Of a stretch of 64,000 bases of DNA, positions 1 through 8,154 are shown piece after piece (positions within the stretch are counted from its first letter, which is position 1; the number at the start of each line of letters is the position of its first letter). Source of the DNA: JABWAJ01 sp038323375 (GTDB lineage: Bacteria; Bacteroidota; Bacteroidia; Chitinophagales; Saprospiraceae); contig JBBQGV010000014.1 of assembly GCA_038323375.1 (NCBI GenBank), positions 1 to 64,000 on the forward strand. Direction: 5' to 3'. The notes under the pieces are model-generated. The model saw only the letters and a list, made by a program, of their open reading frames with translations. It was not told the origin of the DNA and did not search any database. The translations under genes were made by a program, and so were the position numbers.

Positions 1-145
1 TTGGTGCCCCGGGGGGTGTTTTTTCCCCCCCCTCCCCGTCCGGGGTCTGGGGGGGGGCAAAAAACAACGCCCGCTTTTGGGGTCTTCGTGCCTTGCGCTC
101 GAACTCTAAAGCTCAGAGATCAGATTTAAATTTAAATTTCAAGCT

Positions 146-1261
146 GTGACGGAAAAGCAACTGATTGAAAAACAGTTGGTGGATTGGGATTTCGTGCTCG
201 ACACCATACGGGATGAACGCTGTGTGCTTTTTATCGGGCCAGAAGTTTTCGCAACGCCTGAAGGCGTCAAGCTGGAAGCGCAATTGGCAAGCTACCTTGG
301 CGTGCCCGGCAACCCGGACATTCACAAATATTATCCCGACGACGCCCTCTTTTTCTTTCAATCGGGCGCAAAAAAAACGCGGATCAGTTATTCCATCAAG
401 CGTTTCTATCATCAACCGTTTCCACATGCAGAAACGATTCTTGAAAAGCTGTCTGAAATTCCTTTCCATTTCATCATTTCCCTCACGCCGGATCAGCTAT
501 TGCATGCCGTTTTTGACAAAAAAAACCTGAAATACAAGTCCGATTACTACTACAAAAATCAGCCCGCAGACCCGGAAGCTAAGATACCAGTCGCTTCTAA
601 TCCACTCATTTACAATTTATTAGGAAATGTAGATGCTCAAGAATCGCTCATCCTCACACACGACGATTTATACGATTACTTTGAATCTATTTTTCGTGGC
701 AAAAGCATGCCGGAAACTTACAAAAACCATTTGCGGCAAGCGCGCAATTTCATTTTCGTCGGACTGCAATTCGACAAATGGTACATGCAATTGTTGTTGC
801 GGATTTTGTACCTGCACAACGAAAAAGCAGAATTTATGCGCTACGCTGCCAGCGAAGGGATTGCAGATGAAGTAAAAACTTTGTGCTTAGACCAGTTCAA
901 TATCAACTTCATTTCAAAGGATATATCCGTATTTGTGGAAGAATTGCACCGGCATTGCGCAGAAGCCGGGTTGTTGCGCACGGCCAATGATCCTTCCACA
1001 TCCCCGGTCAATAACTGGATTGCCTTGCTTGCTAAGGGCAAAATGGATACTGTGCTGGATGAATTTGCTGCCTATCTTGAACAATTGGGCACTGCTGGGC
1101 AATCACTTTACAACGATGTGCTGAATCTTATGGGACGCTGGAGCATGTTGCAGCAAAAAACCAACCGGGGCACCATCGGAGAACAGGAGGCTTCCATCGA
1201 AACCAATAAAGTTCGGGAAAGCCTGCTTGATTTGTTGAACACCGCAAAAACCGCCCTGTGA
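146..1261 (+). CDS. SIR2-like effector with C-terminal EAD11-like domain
   Basis: This 371-residue protein is predicted to be cytosolic, with no signal peptide or membrane segment. The N-terminal part has a divergent SIR2 (Rossmann) fold: VLFIGPEVF at residues 27-35 sits where GAGxS is expected, SLTPDQLLHAVF near 112-122 matches the TNYDxLLE region, and FIFVGLQFDKWYMQLLL near 201-217 matches the last conserved strand and helix. The final 75 residues (about 289-365) resemble Effector-Associated Domain 11, with the pattern LLAKGKMDTVLDE, a GRW helix, and G-x-I-x-E-x-E-x-x-x-E-x-N. In known STAND conflict systems EADs couple effectors to NTPases, so this is probably the effector arm for the next gene, whose start overlaps its stop. 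The usual SIR2 Asn appears replaced by Thr, so NADase activity is uncertain. The start is a GTG because no upstream in-frame ATG fits. Confidence 0.75.
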   Translation: MTEKQLIEKQLVDWDFVLDTIRDERCVLFIGPEVFATPEGVKLEAQLASYLGVPGNPDIHKYYPDDALFFFQSGAKKTRISYSIKRFYHQPFPHAETILEKLSEIPFHFIISLTPDQLLHAVFDKKNLKYKSDYYYKNQPADPEAKIPVASNPLIYNLLGNVDAQESLILTHDDLYDYFESIFRGKSMPETYKNHLRQARNFIFVGLQFDKWYMQLLLRILYLHNEKAEFMRYAASEGIADEVKTLCLDQFNINFISKDISVFVEELHRHCAEAGLLRTANDPSTSPVNNWIALLAKGKMDTVLDEFAAYLEQLGTAGQSLYNDVLNLMGRWSMLQQKTNRGTIGEQEASIETNKVRESLLDLLNTAKTAL

Positions 1262-2907
1262 TGTCGAACCGATACCGCTATCCCGGCGCCAAGCCTTTTC
1301 AGACAGACCAACAGGACATTTTTTTCGGTAGAATCAAAGACGCCGAAACCCTCTTTCAGCTCACCGGGCTGGAACGGTTGGTCGTTTTGTACAGCAAATC
1401 AGGTTTGGGAAAAAGTTCGCTGATCAATGCCGGGCTGATTCCACGCATCCACCAGCAGGGACAAGTCACTCCGGTTCAGATCCGTTTCGGCGCCTGGATG
1501 CCGGAAAGACCTGATACCCCAATTCTTACAACAGCGGAACGAATCGCCAACGACCCTTTCCGGCAGGATTGGCTGGAAAAATTAGTCCCCGGGGATGCCT
1601 CCTTGTGGCGGTATGCAAAATCGCGGCAAATGGGCGACCCCGCATTCGGGAACTTCCTTCTCATCTTTGACCAGTTTGAAGAATTGTTCACCTATCCCCA
1701 GGAAGTCATCACTGAGTTCAAAAAACAACTGAGCGAACTGATTTATACCCAGATTCCGCAACGATACCGGGATGCCATTGAAGAACGCATTGGGGAACTT
1801 GGCGATGAGGCGCTCGAAGCACTCCACCGCCCAATGAACGGACAGGTGCTGTTGGCTATTCGCTCTGACCGCTTGCACCTGCTCGACCGGCTTTCCGACT
1901 ATCTGCCCACCATTCTTAGCAACTGTTATGAGTTGGGCGCGATGGATGCAATCCAGGCAACGACTGCTATTGAACGACCAGCACTGGCCGAAGGCGATTT
2001 TGCCTCTTCTCCTTTTCGCTATGAAAAAGCTGCGCTGGGCGCCATCCTGGATTTTTTGACCGAAAAAGGCGCTGAAAAAATTGAGTCTTTCCAACTTCAG
2101 ATCCTTTGTCAATCGGTGGAGCAAAACGTGATCCGACATCAGCTAAAATCTGTTGGCATCGGGCACCTTGGCGATTTGGAAGCCATTTATGAAAATTACT
2201 ACGACGACCAAATCGGCAGCATTAAAGACCCCGGAGAGCAACAAGCCGCTCGTCGGCTCATCGAAGATGAACTGATTTTTGAAGACGAAGAACGCAGATT
2301 GAGTCTGTACGAAGGCATCATTGTCCATAAGATAAGGCCGGAAACTTTGCGGCAATTGGTGGATCACCACCTGTTGCGTGCAGAGCCCAGCGCCCAGGGT
2401 GGCTACACTTATGAGCTTAGCCACGATACCCTGGTGCCGCCCGTGCTGAAATCCAAAGCGCGGCGCAAAACAGCCGAAGCGCAGGAAGTGGAACAAAAAG
2501 CGAAAGGCGTCAGGGAGGCAGAATTGGCATCCTTGCGCAACAAAGCACAGGAAGAACGCAGGAAACGCCAGCGGGCAAGGCGGTTGGCTTTCGTGGCAGT
2601 TGTGGCTGCGGTTATTTCCCTGCTCACTTCTGTTTTTGCTTTTTGGCAGTATCGCTTAGCAGAAACGGCGAAAGAGCAGGCAGAAGCAAAAGAAGCAGAA
2701 GCGAAGACCAACCTCAGCAAATATGAAGAAGAAGCCCAAAGTCGCAAAAAGTTAGAAGCCAAAGCTTTGGTGGAAAGCGCCAAAATTTATAACGATGCCG
2801 GATACAAAGACCTTGCTGCACGCACCCTGAAGCAAGCCCTTGAAATTGATTCGTCTGAAGATATTCGGAAACAAGCGGCTGCGATTCAGGCAAAAATTGA
2901 TCAGTAG
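1261..2907 (+). CDS. Membrane-anchored nSTAND-type NTPase
   Basis: This 548-residue protein opens with a novel-STAND NTPase domain. The entry motif YPGAKPFQ and DIFFGR are followed by a Walker A (SGLGKSSL, residues about 47-54) and a Walker B (FLLIFDQFEEL, near 133-143). A winged-helix-like region ends in SHDTLVPPVLKSKAR. A very basic stretch (EERRKRQRARR) precedes one transmembrane helix at about 441-463, so the NTPase should be cytosolic and the last 85 residues (coiled coil plus one TPR-like unit) periplasmic. The ATG at 1261 shares one base with the TGA of the SIR2-like gene. A GTG three bases earlier is also possible. The next gene, 60 bp on, encodes an exported WD40 protein. The inferred role is an NTP-driven switch linking a periplasmic or envelope signal to the SIR2-like effector. 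Confidence 0.8.
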   Translation: MSNRYRYPGAKPFQTDQQDIFFGRIKDAETLFQLTGLERLVVLYSKSGLGKSSLINAGLIPRIHQQGQVTPVQIRFGAWMPERPDTPILTTAERIANDPFRQDWLEKLVPGDASLWRYAKSRQMGDPAFGNFLLIFDQFEELFTYPQEVITEFKKQLSELIYTQIPQRYRDAIEERIGELGDEALEALHRPMNGQVLLAIRSDRLHLLDRLSDYLPTILSNCYELGAMDAIQATTAIERPALAEGDFASSPFRYEKAALGAILDFLTEKGAEKIESFQLQILCQSVEQNVIRHQLKSVGIGHLGDLEAIYENYYDDQIGSIKDPGEQQAARRLIEDELIFEDEERRLSLYEGIIVHKIRPETLRQLVDHHLLRAEPSAQGGYTYELSHDTLVPPVLKSKARRKTAEAQEVEQKAKGVREAELASLRNKAQEERRKRQRARRLAFVAVVAAVISLLTSVFAFWQYRLAETAKEQAEAKEAEAKTNLSKYEEEAQSRKKLEAKALVESAKIYNDAGYKDLAARTLKQALEIDSSEDIRKQAAAIQAKIDQ

Positions 2908-2928
2908 GAGCGACCCTCGCGGTCGCCC
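2905..2928 (+). repeat. GCGACC-GGTCGC hairpin repeat, copy 1
   Basis: A 24-bp sequence starting at the TAG stop codon of the NTPase gene forms a 6-bp stem (GCGACC/GGTCGC) with a 5-base loop. A copy with three mismatches starts at the TAG stop of the cation transporter gene at 46201. There is no U-tract, so it is not an obvious intrinsic terminator. Confidence 0.6.
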
Positions 2929-2967
2929 AAAACACAGTCACCCGAAAACAGAAAAAATGTAAAACCC

Positions 2968-5373
2968 ATGAGAAAATGGTTGTTCATATTGGCAATTTGT
3001 AATGCTGGTATCCTTTGGAGTCAGGAGGTTGAGCCATGCCCCGAATTCAGCAGGATCATGCAAGATGCGAAAGAAGCGGAAGCAGCCGGCGACTACCGAA
3101 ATGCTATCCTCCGCTACAATGCTGCCGAACGCTGCAACCCGGCAATGGGCGCTGACATAGACAAACGCATCCTGAAGGTTTTTGATAAAATTGAGCAACT
3201 AAGAAAAAAAGCGGAATCTGCTCAGCGCGCTGCTGAACGCGAAAAACGCACCGCACAGGACGAAGCGCGAAAAGCCAGAATAGCAGAAGTGCGGGCTGAA
3301 GATTTGCGAGAACAGGCAGAATTTGCCCTTACCCGGGCAACACAAGAAAAAACCCGCGCCGATGACCAAACCCGCCGGGCAGAACGCAAAGGCCTGGAAG
3401 CTAAATCAGCGGCATTGGCAGCAAAAGCGCAACGATTGCAATGGGAAAATCCTACGCTGGCCATTCGGTTAGCAGAGGCCGCTTTTCAAATGTATCCTGG
3501 GGATGACGCGCAGGAGGCTATGCATGATATTTTGAGTTATCGGGACAATACGTTTTACTATAAAGAAATATTGACCGGAAGTCCAGTCAAAGCGCTTGCA
3601 CAAGCCCCCAATGCATCTGTTTTTGTTACCGGAAACGATATGGGGGTATGCCGTATTTGGGAGATGGACGGTAAAAGTTTTCACGAATTCAAAGCGCATG
3701 ACGGCGGGCTTACCAACCTCGTTTTTTCTCCTACCGGCCAATACTTTGCCAGTGCAGGTATGGACAGCTTCGTTCATTTCTGGAACCTCAAGGGGGAATT
3801 GATCCGCAGCTTACCTAAACAAAAGGCCATCGTCAGCGAATTAGCTATTTCTCTGGATGGCGATCGGGTTGCGACCTGCCTTGGCGTGGATTCTACTGCA
3901 TGGGTATGGGGATTTGACGGAACATTGATTCACAAACTCAAAGGCCATAAGGAAAAGGTTAACGCCGTTGCTTTTTCGCCGGATGGGACTCTGCTTGCTA
4001 CCGGAAGTTCAGATAATACAGCGATTGTCTGGCGCAGTAGCTCCGGTGAGGCATTGAAAAAGTTTAGTTCTGACGGGGGTATCTTTGCCATAGCGTTTTC
4101 TCCCAATGGCCAAGATATTTTACTCGGTTCGGGCAAACCCCAAATTTGGCGGTTTCAGGAAAACCAGAGTTTTTCTTTTGATACTAACTATGACCCTGTT
4201 TCCACGGTTGCTTTTTCGCCCAACGAACAATTCCTTGCCACCAACAATATGCTTGAACCGGATGTAATTATCTGGCAGGCAAATGGCCGGAAATACCTGA
4301 CGCTAAATGGCCATGCCGCTGGTACGTCCGTAAATGTGATCGTGTTTTCGCCAGATTACCGTACCGTAATCACCGCAGGTGAAGACGGCAGTATCAAATT
4401 TTGGGATATTTATTCCAACATTCAAATGACTTACGCCGGGCACGATTCTTATATTAATTCCGTTACTTTTTCACCTGATGGATCAACCCTGGCAACTGCA
4501 AGCGCCGATCTGACAGCTAAAGTATGGACAATAAACGGGCAGGAATTGCAAACCCTGGCTCCTCATTCCGGAGCCATAAACGATATTGCATTTTCGCCTG
4601 ACGGCAATCAATTGCTGACGGGTAGTGACGACAGTACAGCTATTTTATGGAACCTTGACGGAAATGTCGCAAAGACGTTGAAAGGCCATACTGGTGGAAT
4701 AACAGCAGTTGCCTTTTCAAAAAACGGAGCATGGATGCTGACTGCCAGCCAGGACAGTACGGCGCGGATCTGGGATAAAAACGGGGAAACGATTTTTATT
4801 TTCAAAGCACATCAAGGAGGAGTGTCCAGTATTCAAATGACCAATGACGGCACCCACATCCTGACAGGAAGCTGGGATGGAACAATCCGGCTCTGGAATG
4901 AAAAAGGTCATGAAAAATTGGTACTGCGCCCTGAATCCACGGGGATCAAAGCTGCAACAGTCTCCTCCGATGGCCATATAGCGGCCATTACTGATGATGA
5001 AACTTTCATCGTCTGGAATGCTCAAGGCAAGGAAATACTACGCCGGAGTAAAAATTCCGACCTTCTTTTTTCGATCAGTTTTTCAACCGATGGACAATCC
5101 CTGATTACTGGAAATTATCTGGGACATGTAGTTTTATGGGATTTGAGCGGCAGGAAAATAGCGACTTTGCGCAATCACAACGGTGTTGCCAGCGAAATAG
5201 CATGTTCTCCAGACGGGAATTACCTGCTAATGCCAGGTAGTTTTGGAGGAGGCGACACCGCTTCGCTTTGGTTAATGCCTTCCGCCTGGCTGCGTTATGG
5301 AATCGCCCCAATGTCGGAAGAAGACATCATCGCTTACGGCATCCGGGAATTTTTGGAAGATTATGGAAAATAA
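2968..5373 (+). CDS. Exported coiled-coil protein with 14 WD40 blades
   Basis: This 801-residue protein has a Sec signal peptide (residues 1-18, cut after LWSQ), a TPR-like segment (about 25-70), a charged Ala/Glu/Arg-rich coiled coil (about 70-145), then WD40 repeats from about 195 to 775. I count 14 blades with the pattern GH-x-VxxVAFSPDG-LxTGSxDxTAxxW, consistent with two seven-bladed propellers, and a short C-terminal helix region. Blades are more diverged from each other than in the related protein at 27744-30176. The protein should lie in the periplasm or on the surface, where the coiled-coil tail of the preceding NTPase is also predicted. Co-orientation and the 60-bp gap suggest a three-gene operon. 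A recognition or scaffold role is inference. Confidence 0.8.
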   Translation: MRKWLFILAICNAGILWSQEVEPCPEFSRIMQDAKEAEAAGDYRNAILRYNAAERCNPAMGADIDKRILKVFDKIEQLRKKAESAQRAAEREKRTAQDEARKARIAEVRAEDLREQAEFALTRATQEKTRADDQTRRAERKGLEAKSAALAAKAQRLQWENPTLAIRLAEAAFQMYPGDDAQEAMHDILSYRDNTFYYKEILTGSPVKALAQAPNASVFVTGNDMGVCRIWEMDGKSFHEFKAHDGGLTNLVFSPTGQYFASAGMDSFVHFWNLKGELIRSLPKQKAIVSELAISLDGDRVATCLGVDSTAWVWGFDGTLIHKLKGHKEKVNAVAFSPDGTLLATGSSDNTAIVWRSSSGEALKKFSSDGGIFAIAFSPNGQDILLGSGKPQIWRFQENQSFSFDTNYDPVSTVAFSPNEQFLATNNMLEPDVIIWQANGRKYLTLNGHAAGTSVNVIVFSPDYRTVITAGEDGSIKFWDIYSNIQMTYAGHDSYINSVTFSPDGSTLATASADLTAKVWTINGQELQTLAPHSGAINDIAFSPDGNQLLTGSDDSTAILWNLDGNVAKTLKGHTGGITAVAFSKNGAWMLTASQDSTARIWDKNGETIFIFKAHQGGVSSIQMTNDGTHILTGSWDGTIRLWNEKGHEKLVLRPESTGIKAATVSSDGHIAAITDDETFIVWNAQGKEILRRSKNSDLLFSISFSTDGQSLITGNYLGHVVLWDLSGRKIATLRNHNGVASEIACSPDGNYLLMPGSFGGGDTASLWLMPSAWLRYGIAPMSEEDIIAYGIREFLEDYGK

Positions 5374-5378
5374 ACCCA

Positions 5379-5386
5379 TATCTTTG
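5379..5386 (+). promoter_or_regulatory. Bacteroidota-type -7 box
   Basis: TATCTTTG is a perfect match to the TAnnTTTG consensus. It lies 20 bp before the nuclease ATG and just after the WD40 stop, so the nuclease gene probably has its own promoter. A TTGG lies about 26 bp upstream. Confidence 0.5.
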
Positions 5387-5406
5387 TAACAAAAGATTAC
5401 CGTCAG

Positions 5407-6279
5407 ATGATTATTGCCAATCCAATCTACGATGTTGTTTTCAAGTACCTCATGGAGGACTTGGAAATTGCCCGACTTTTTTTGTCCCGGATCATAGGGG
5501 AGGATATTGTTGAGGTTAAGCTTCAACCCCAAGAACATATCAGCCGGTCGGAGCGCTTCGAAATCAACATTTTCCGTCTTGATTTCAAAGCCATCATCAA
5601 AACGAAAGAAGGCGTTCACAAAAAAATCCTGATTGAACTACAGAAAGGGAAAGCGGCTGGAGACATCATGCGCTTCCGAAAATACCTTGGGGACAATTAC
5701 CGAAAAGAAGACATGGTTCAAGAACCAGACCCAAATGCCCTGCCCATCATTACCATTTACTTTCTAGGCTTTCGCCTGAGAAATATCGAAACTGCAATTT
5801 TAAAAGTAAACCGGGAATACCTTGATCTGGTTACTGGAGAAATCCTACATAAAAAAGAAGCCTTCATTGAGCAGTTGACGCACGATTGTTTTGTCATTCA
5901 GATTCCAAGATTGAAAAAACAAGTCCGGACAGAACTGGAGCGCCTGCTCAAAGTTTTTAACCAAGCTTATGCAAGAGTTTCGGACTATAAAACACTGGAA
6001 ATTGCCGAGATGGAAATTGAAGGCGATAAAGTGCTGGAAATGATCATCAACAGACTAAGAAGAGCAGCCACAGAGGAAGAGGTACTGCGAGGGATCGAAA
6101 TTGAAGAAGAAGTCGAAAATGTGATAGAACAACATATCAGAGATAAACAAGAACTGAAAGAAAGATTAGAACAGGAGATTTCCCAAAAAGAACAAGAGAT
6201 TTCCCAAAAAGAACAGGCACTTTCCCAAAAAGACAAAGAAATTGAAGCCCTGAAAGAACAATTAAAAAAACGCAAGTAG
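5407..6279 (+). CDS. Rpn/PDDEXK_2-family nuclease
   Basis: This 290-residue protein begins with the family signature NPIYDVVFKYLMED and has the PD-(D/E)XK core in LDFKAII followed by KILIELQKGKAAGD (Asp, then Glu-x-Gln-Lys). The family, annotated as Rpn recombination-promoting nuclease or PD-(D/E)XK transposase-like, contains DNA endonucleases that promote RecA-independent recombination and are often mobile or defence-associated. The last 50 residues form a coiled coil in which the heptad-like unit ISQKEQE is repeated nearly exactly at both protein and DNA level (about 6174-6240). Such repeats can change copy number by slippage. It sits directly after the SIR2/STAND/WD40 genes but appears separately transcribed. 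Confidence 0.8.
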   Translation: MIIANPIYDVVFKYLMEDLEIARLFLSRIIGEDIVEVKLQPQEHISRSERFEINIFRLDFKAIIKTKEGVHKKILIELQKGKAAGDIMRFRKYLGDNYRKEDMVQEPDPNALPIITIYFLGFRLRNIETAILKVNREYLDLVTGEILHKKEAFIEQLTHDCFVIQIPRLKKQVRTELERLLKVFNQAYARVSDYKTLEIAEMEIEGDKVLEMIINRLRRAATEEEVLRGIEIEEEVENVIEQHIRDKQELKERLEQEISQKEQEISQKEQALSQKDKEIEALKEQLKKRK

Positions 6280-6294
6280 GCGTATTCACAGACT

Positions 6295-6999
6295 ATGCAG
6301 CTATTCTTCACCATACAAATCGAAGGTAATTTTGCCATCCTGAACGAGGAAGAATCCCTCCATTGCGCACAAGTCTTGCGCAAAAAGCCGGGCGATTGGC
6401 TGCAACTCGTGGACGGTTTGGGCAATTGGTACGAAGGCTCTTTAACAGAAGTGGGTAAAAAACGATGTCGCATTGCCATCGAAAAAACGATACATGATTA
6501 CCAAAAAAGGCCATACCACTTGCACATCGGACTGGCGCCAACCAAACAAATGGAGCGCACAGAATGGTTTTTGGAAAAAGCCACCGAAATTGGGGTAGAC
6601 GAAATCACGCTGTTGCAATGCAAACGCTCGGAACGCTCCAATATCCGTCTGAACCGGCTGCAAAAAATCGTGCTTTCCGCCATGAAGCAATCACTCAGAG
6701 CCTACCTGCCCAAACTTCATGACATGACGCCATTTGGAAAATTCGTGGAATCCGCCAACAAAGAGGCTTGCCGGTTCATTGCATACATGGGAGAATCTCC
6801 CCACCGGACGCTGAAAGAAAACTATCCACCGGGCAGGGACGTTTATCTTGTCATTGGGCCGGAGGGTGATTTTACGCCGGAAGAAATCCAAAAAGCACTC
6901 GATTGTGGTTTTTCCGGAATAAATTTGGGGCCGCATCGTTTACGAACAGAAACAGCGGGTATTGTCGCTTGTCATTCCGTCAACATGATCAATGGATAG
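6295..6999 (+). CDS. rsmE: 16S rRNA (uracil-1498-N3)-methyltransferase RsmE
   Basis: This 234-residue SPOUT-class methyltransferase methylates N3 of U1498 in 16S rRNA using S-adenosylmethionine. The C-terminal knot motifs are clear: VIGPEGDFTPEEI near residues 184-196 and LGPHRLRTETAG near 211-222, which build the SAM site and dimer interface. The N-terminal PUA-like domain carries HCAQVLRKKPGD. Length and motif order are normal for the family. The start lies 15 bp after the nuclease stop, and a DUF4159 gene follows 18 bp later, so the two downstream genes are probably cotranscribed. Confidence 0.95.
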   Translation: MQLFFTIQIEGNFAILNEEESLHCAQVLRKKPGDWLQLVDGLGNWYEGSLTEVGKKRCRIAIEKTIHDYQKRPYHLHIGLAPTKQMERTEWFLEKATEIGVDEITLLQCKRSERSNIRLNRLQKIVLSAMKQSLRAYLPKLHDMTPFGKFVESANKEACRFIAYMGESPHRTLKENYPPGRDVYLVIGPEGDFTPEEIQKALDCGFSGINLGPHRLRTETAGIVACHSVNMING

Positions 7000-7017
7000 T
7001 CAACAAAGAAAAAAGAT

Positions 7018-7686
7018 ATGAAACGCTCCTTCTGGCTCTTGCTGCCTGTTTTTTTTGTCAGCTTGTCGGCTTTTACATCAACCGAAACTTTACCGCTAAA
7101 ATTAGCTTTGCTAAAGTATAACGGCGGTGGAGACTGGTATGCTAATCCAACGGCTCTGCCCAATCTTGCCAAATTTTGCTCCCAGCAGTTAGGCATTAAT
7201 TTCGATCCGGAAAATGCTGTGGTTGAAGTTGGTAGCGCCGATTTGTTCAACTATCCCTTCGTACACATGACCGGCCACGGCAATGTTGTTTTTTCAGATT
7301 TGGAAGCTGAAAATCTTCGAAATTACCTAATGGCAGGCGGCTTTTTGCATATTGATGACAACTTTGGCATGGATCCTTACGTCCGGGTTGCCTTGAAAAA
7401 GATATTCCCGGAACAGGAATTGGTCGAGTTGCCGTTCGAACATCCGATCTATCGCCAGAAATTTACGTTTAAAAACGGTTTACCCAAAATCCACGAGCAC
7501 GGAGGAAAAAGCCCACAAGGTTTCGGTTTATTCTGGGAAGGCCGATTAGTTTGTTTTTACTCTTATGAGTGCGATCTTGGCGATGGATGGGAAGACCCCC
7601 AGGTACACAAAGACCCGGAAGAAGTACGTCTTCAGGCTCTGCGCATGGGCGCCAATCTGGTTCAATATGCCTTTAGCGGCGAATAA
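7018..7686 (+). CDS. Exported DUF4159 domain protein
   Basis: This 222-residue protein has a signal peptide (about 1-20, ending LSAFTST) and a DUF4159 domain, recognisable by YNGGGDWYANPTALPNL, FVHMTGHGNVVFS, and GGFLHIDDNFGMDPYVR. The fold resembles class I glutamine amidotransferase-like domains. Members are common in Bacteroidota and in clusters with MoxR ATPases and VWA proteins, and their function is not established. Here it follows rsmE closely, and no MoxR cluster is present. Confidence is in the family, not in a function. Confidence 0.85.
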   Translation: MKRSFWLLLPVFFVSLSAFTSTETLPLKLALLKYNGGGDWYANPTALPNLAKFCSQQLGINFDPENAVVEVGSADLFNYPFVHMTGHGNVVFSDLEAENLRNYLMAGGFLHIDDNFGMDPYVRVALKKIFPEQELVELPFEHPIYRQKFTFKNGLPKIHEHGGKSPQGFGLFWEGRLVCFYSYECDLGDGWEDPQVHKDPEEVRLQALRMGANLVQYAFSGE

Positions 7687-7698
7687 TTCAGGCCGCTT

Positions 7699-7917
7699 TC
7701 AGTTCCACATCAAATTGTGGCGTTGCTTAACGTAACGCTTGATGTTGAGCCAGAAAGCTACCGCTAAATAGATAATAAACGGAGAACCCAGGGTGATAAA
7801 TGAAGCATAGATAAAATACATGCGCACCCTGGCAGAAGCTACACCCATTTTTTCCCCGAGGTAGCTGCACACGCCAAAAGCGGATCGTTCCAACAAATTT
7901 TTGAAGTAGTTGATCAT
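7699..7917 (-). CDS. PspC-domain small membrane protein
   Basis: This 72-residue protein has an N-terminal FGVCSYLGEKMGVASARVR motif and one hydrophobic helix (YASFITLGSPFIIYLAVAFW), the usual layout of short PspC-family proteins. In proteobacteria PspC senses envelope stress. The role of the short Bacteroidota versions is unproven. The gene is convergent with the DUF4159 gene, with only 12 bp between the stops. Confidence 0.75.
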   Translation of the reverse strand: MINYFKNLLERSAFGVCSYLGEKMGVASARVRMYFIYASFITLGSPFIIYLAVAFWLNIKRYVKQRHNLMWN

Positions 7918-8080
7918 CCCTGCTGTTGTTTAGTATCTTTTAAACGCTAAATTGGCTTCAAAAGATGCTTGATAACAGCGCAACGCGAAAAAAGATGCGC
8001 TATCCTTCTGCAAATTTAAGCATTTGGGTGCCTTTTTTGCGAATCGTTCCAAATTTCATAAGAGGCAAGCAGCAAAATGG

Positions 8081-8129
8081 AAGATGCAAAGGGCAATTTT
8101 GTTCCTCAAATATTTGCCTTTTGCATCTT
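8081..8129 (-). terminator. GCAAAAGGCAAG-type hairpin downstream of the amidohydrolase
   Basis: A 16-bp arm (8081-8096) pairs with 8114-8129 with one G-T wobble. It lies 25 bp past the stop of the minus-strand amidohydrolase. The words GCAAAGGGCAA and TTGCCTTTTGC recur in the hairpins at 14285-14337 and 16312-16400, so this is one member of a local family of gene-end hairpins. Confidence 0.5.
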
Positions 8130-8154
8130 GCCTTTTGCCCTTTCCACGAGGCTC

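Noticed and set aside
1..110. G/C homopolymer-rich sequence at the window start
   Set aside because: Runs such as eight or nine identical G or C bases look like low-quality contig-edge sequence. I could not support any biological feature beyond the short repeat word near 90-110.
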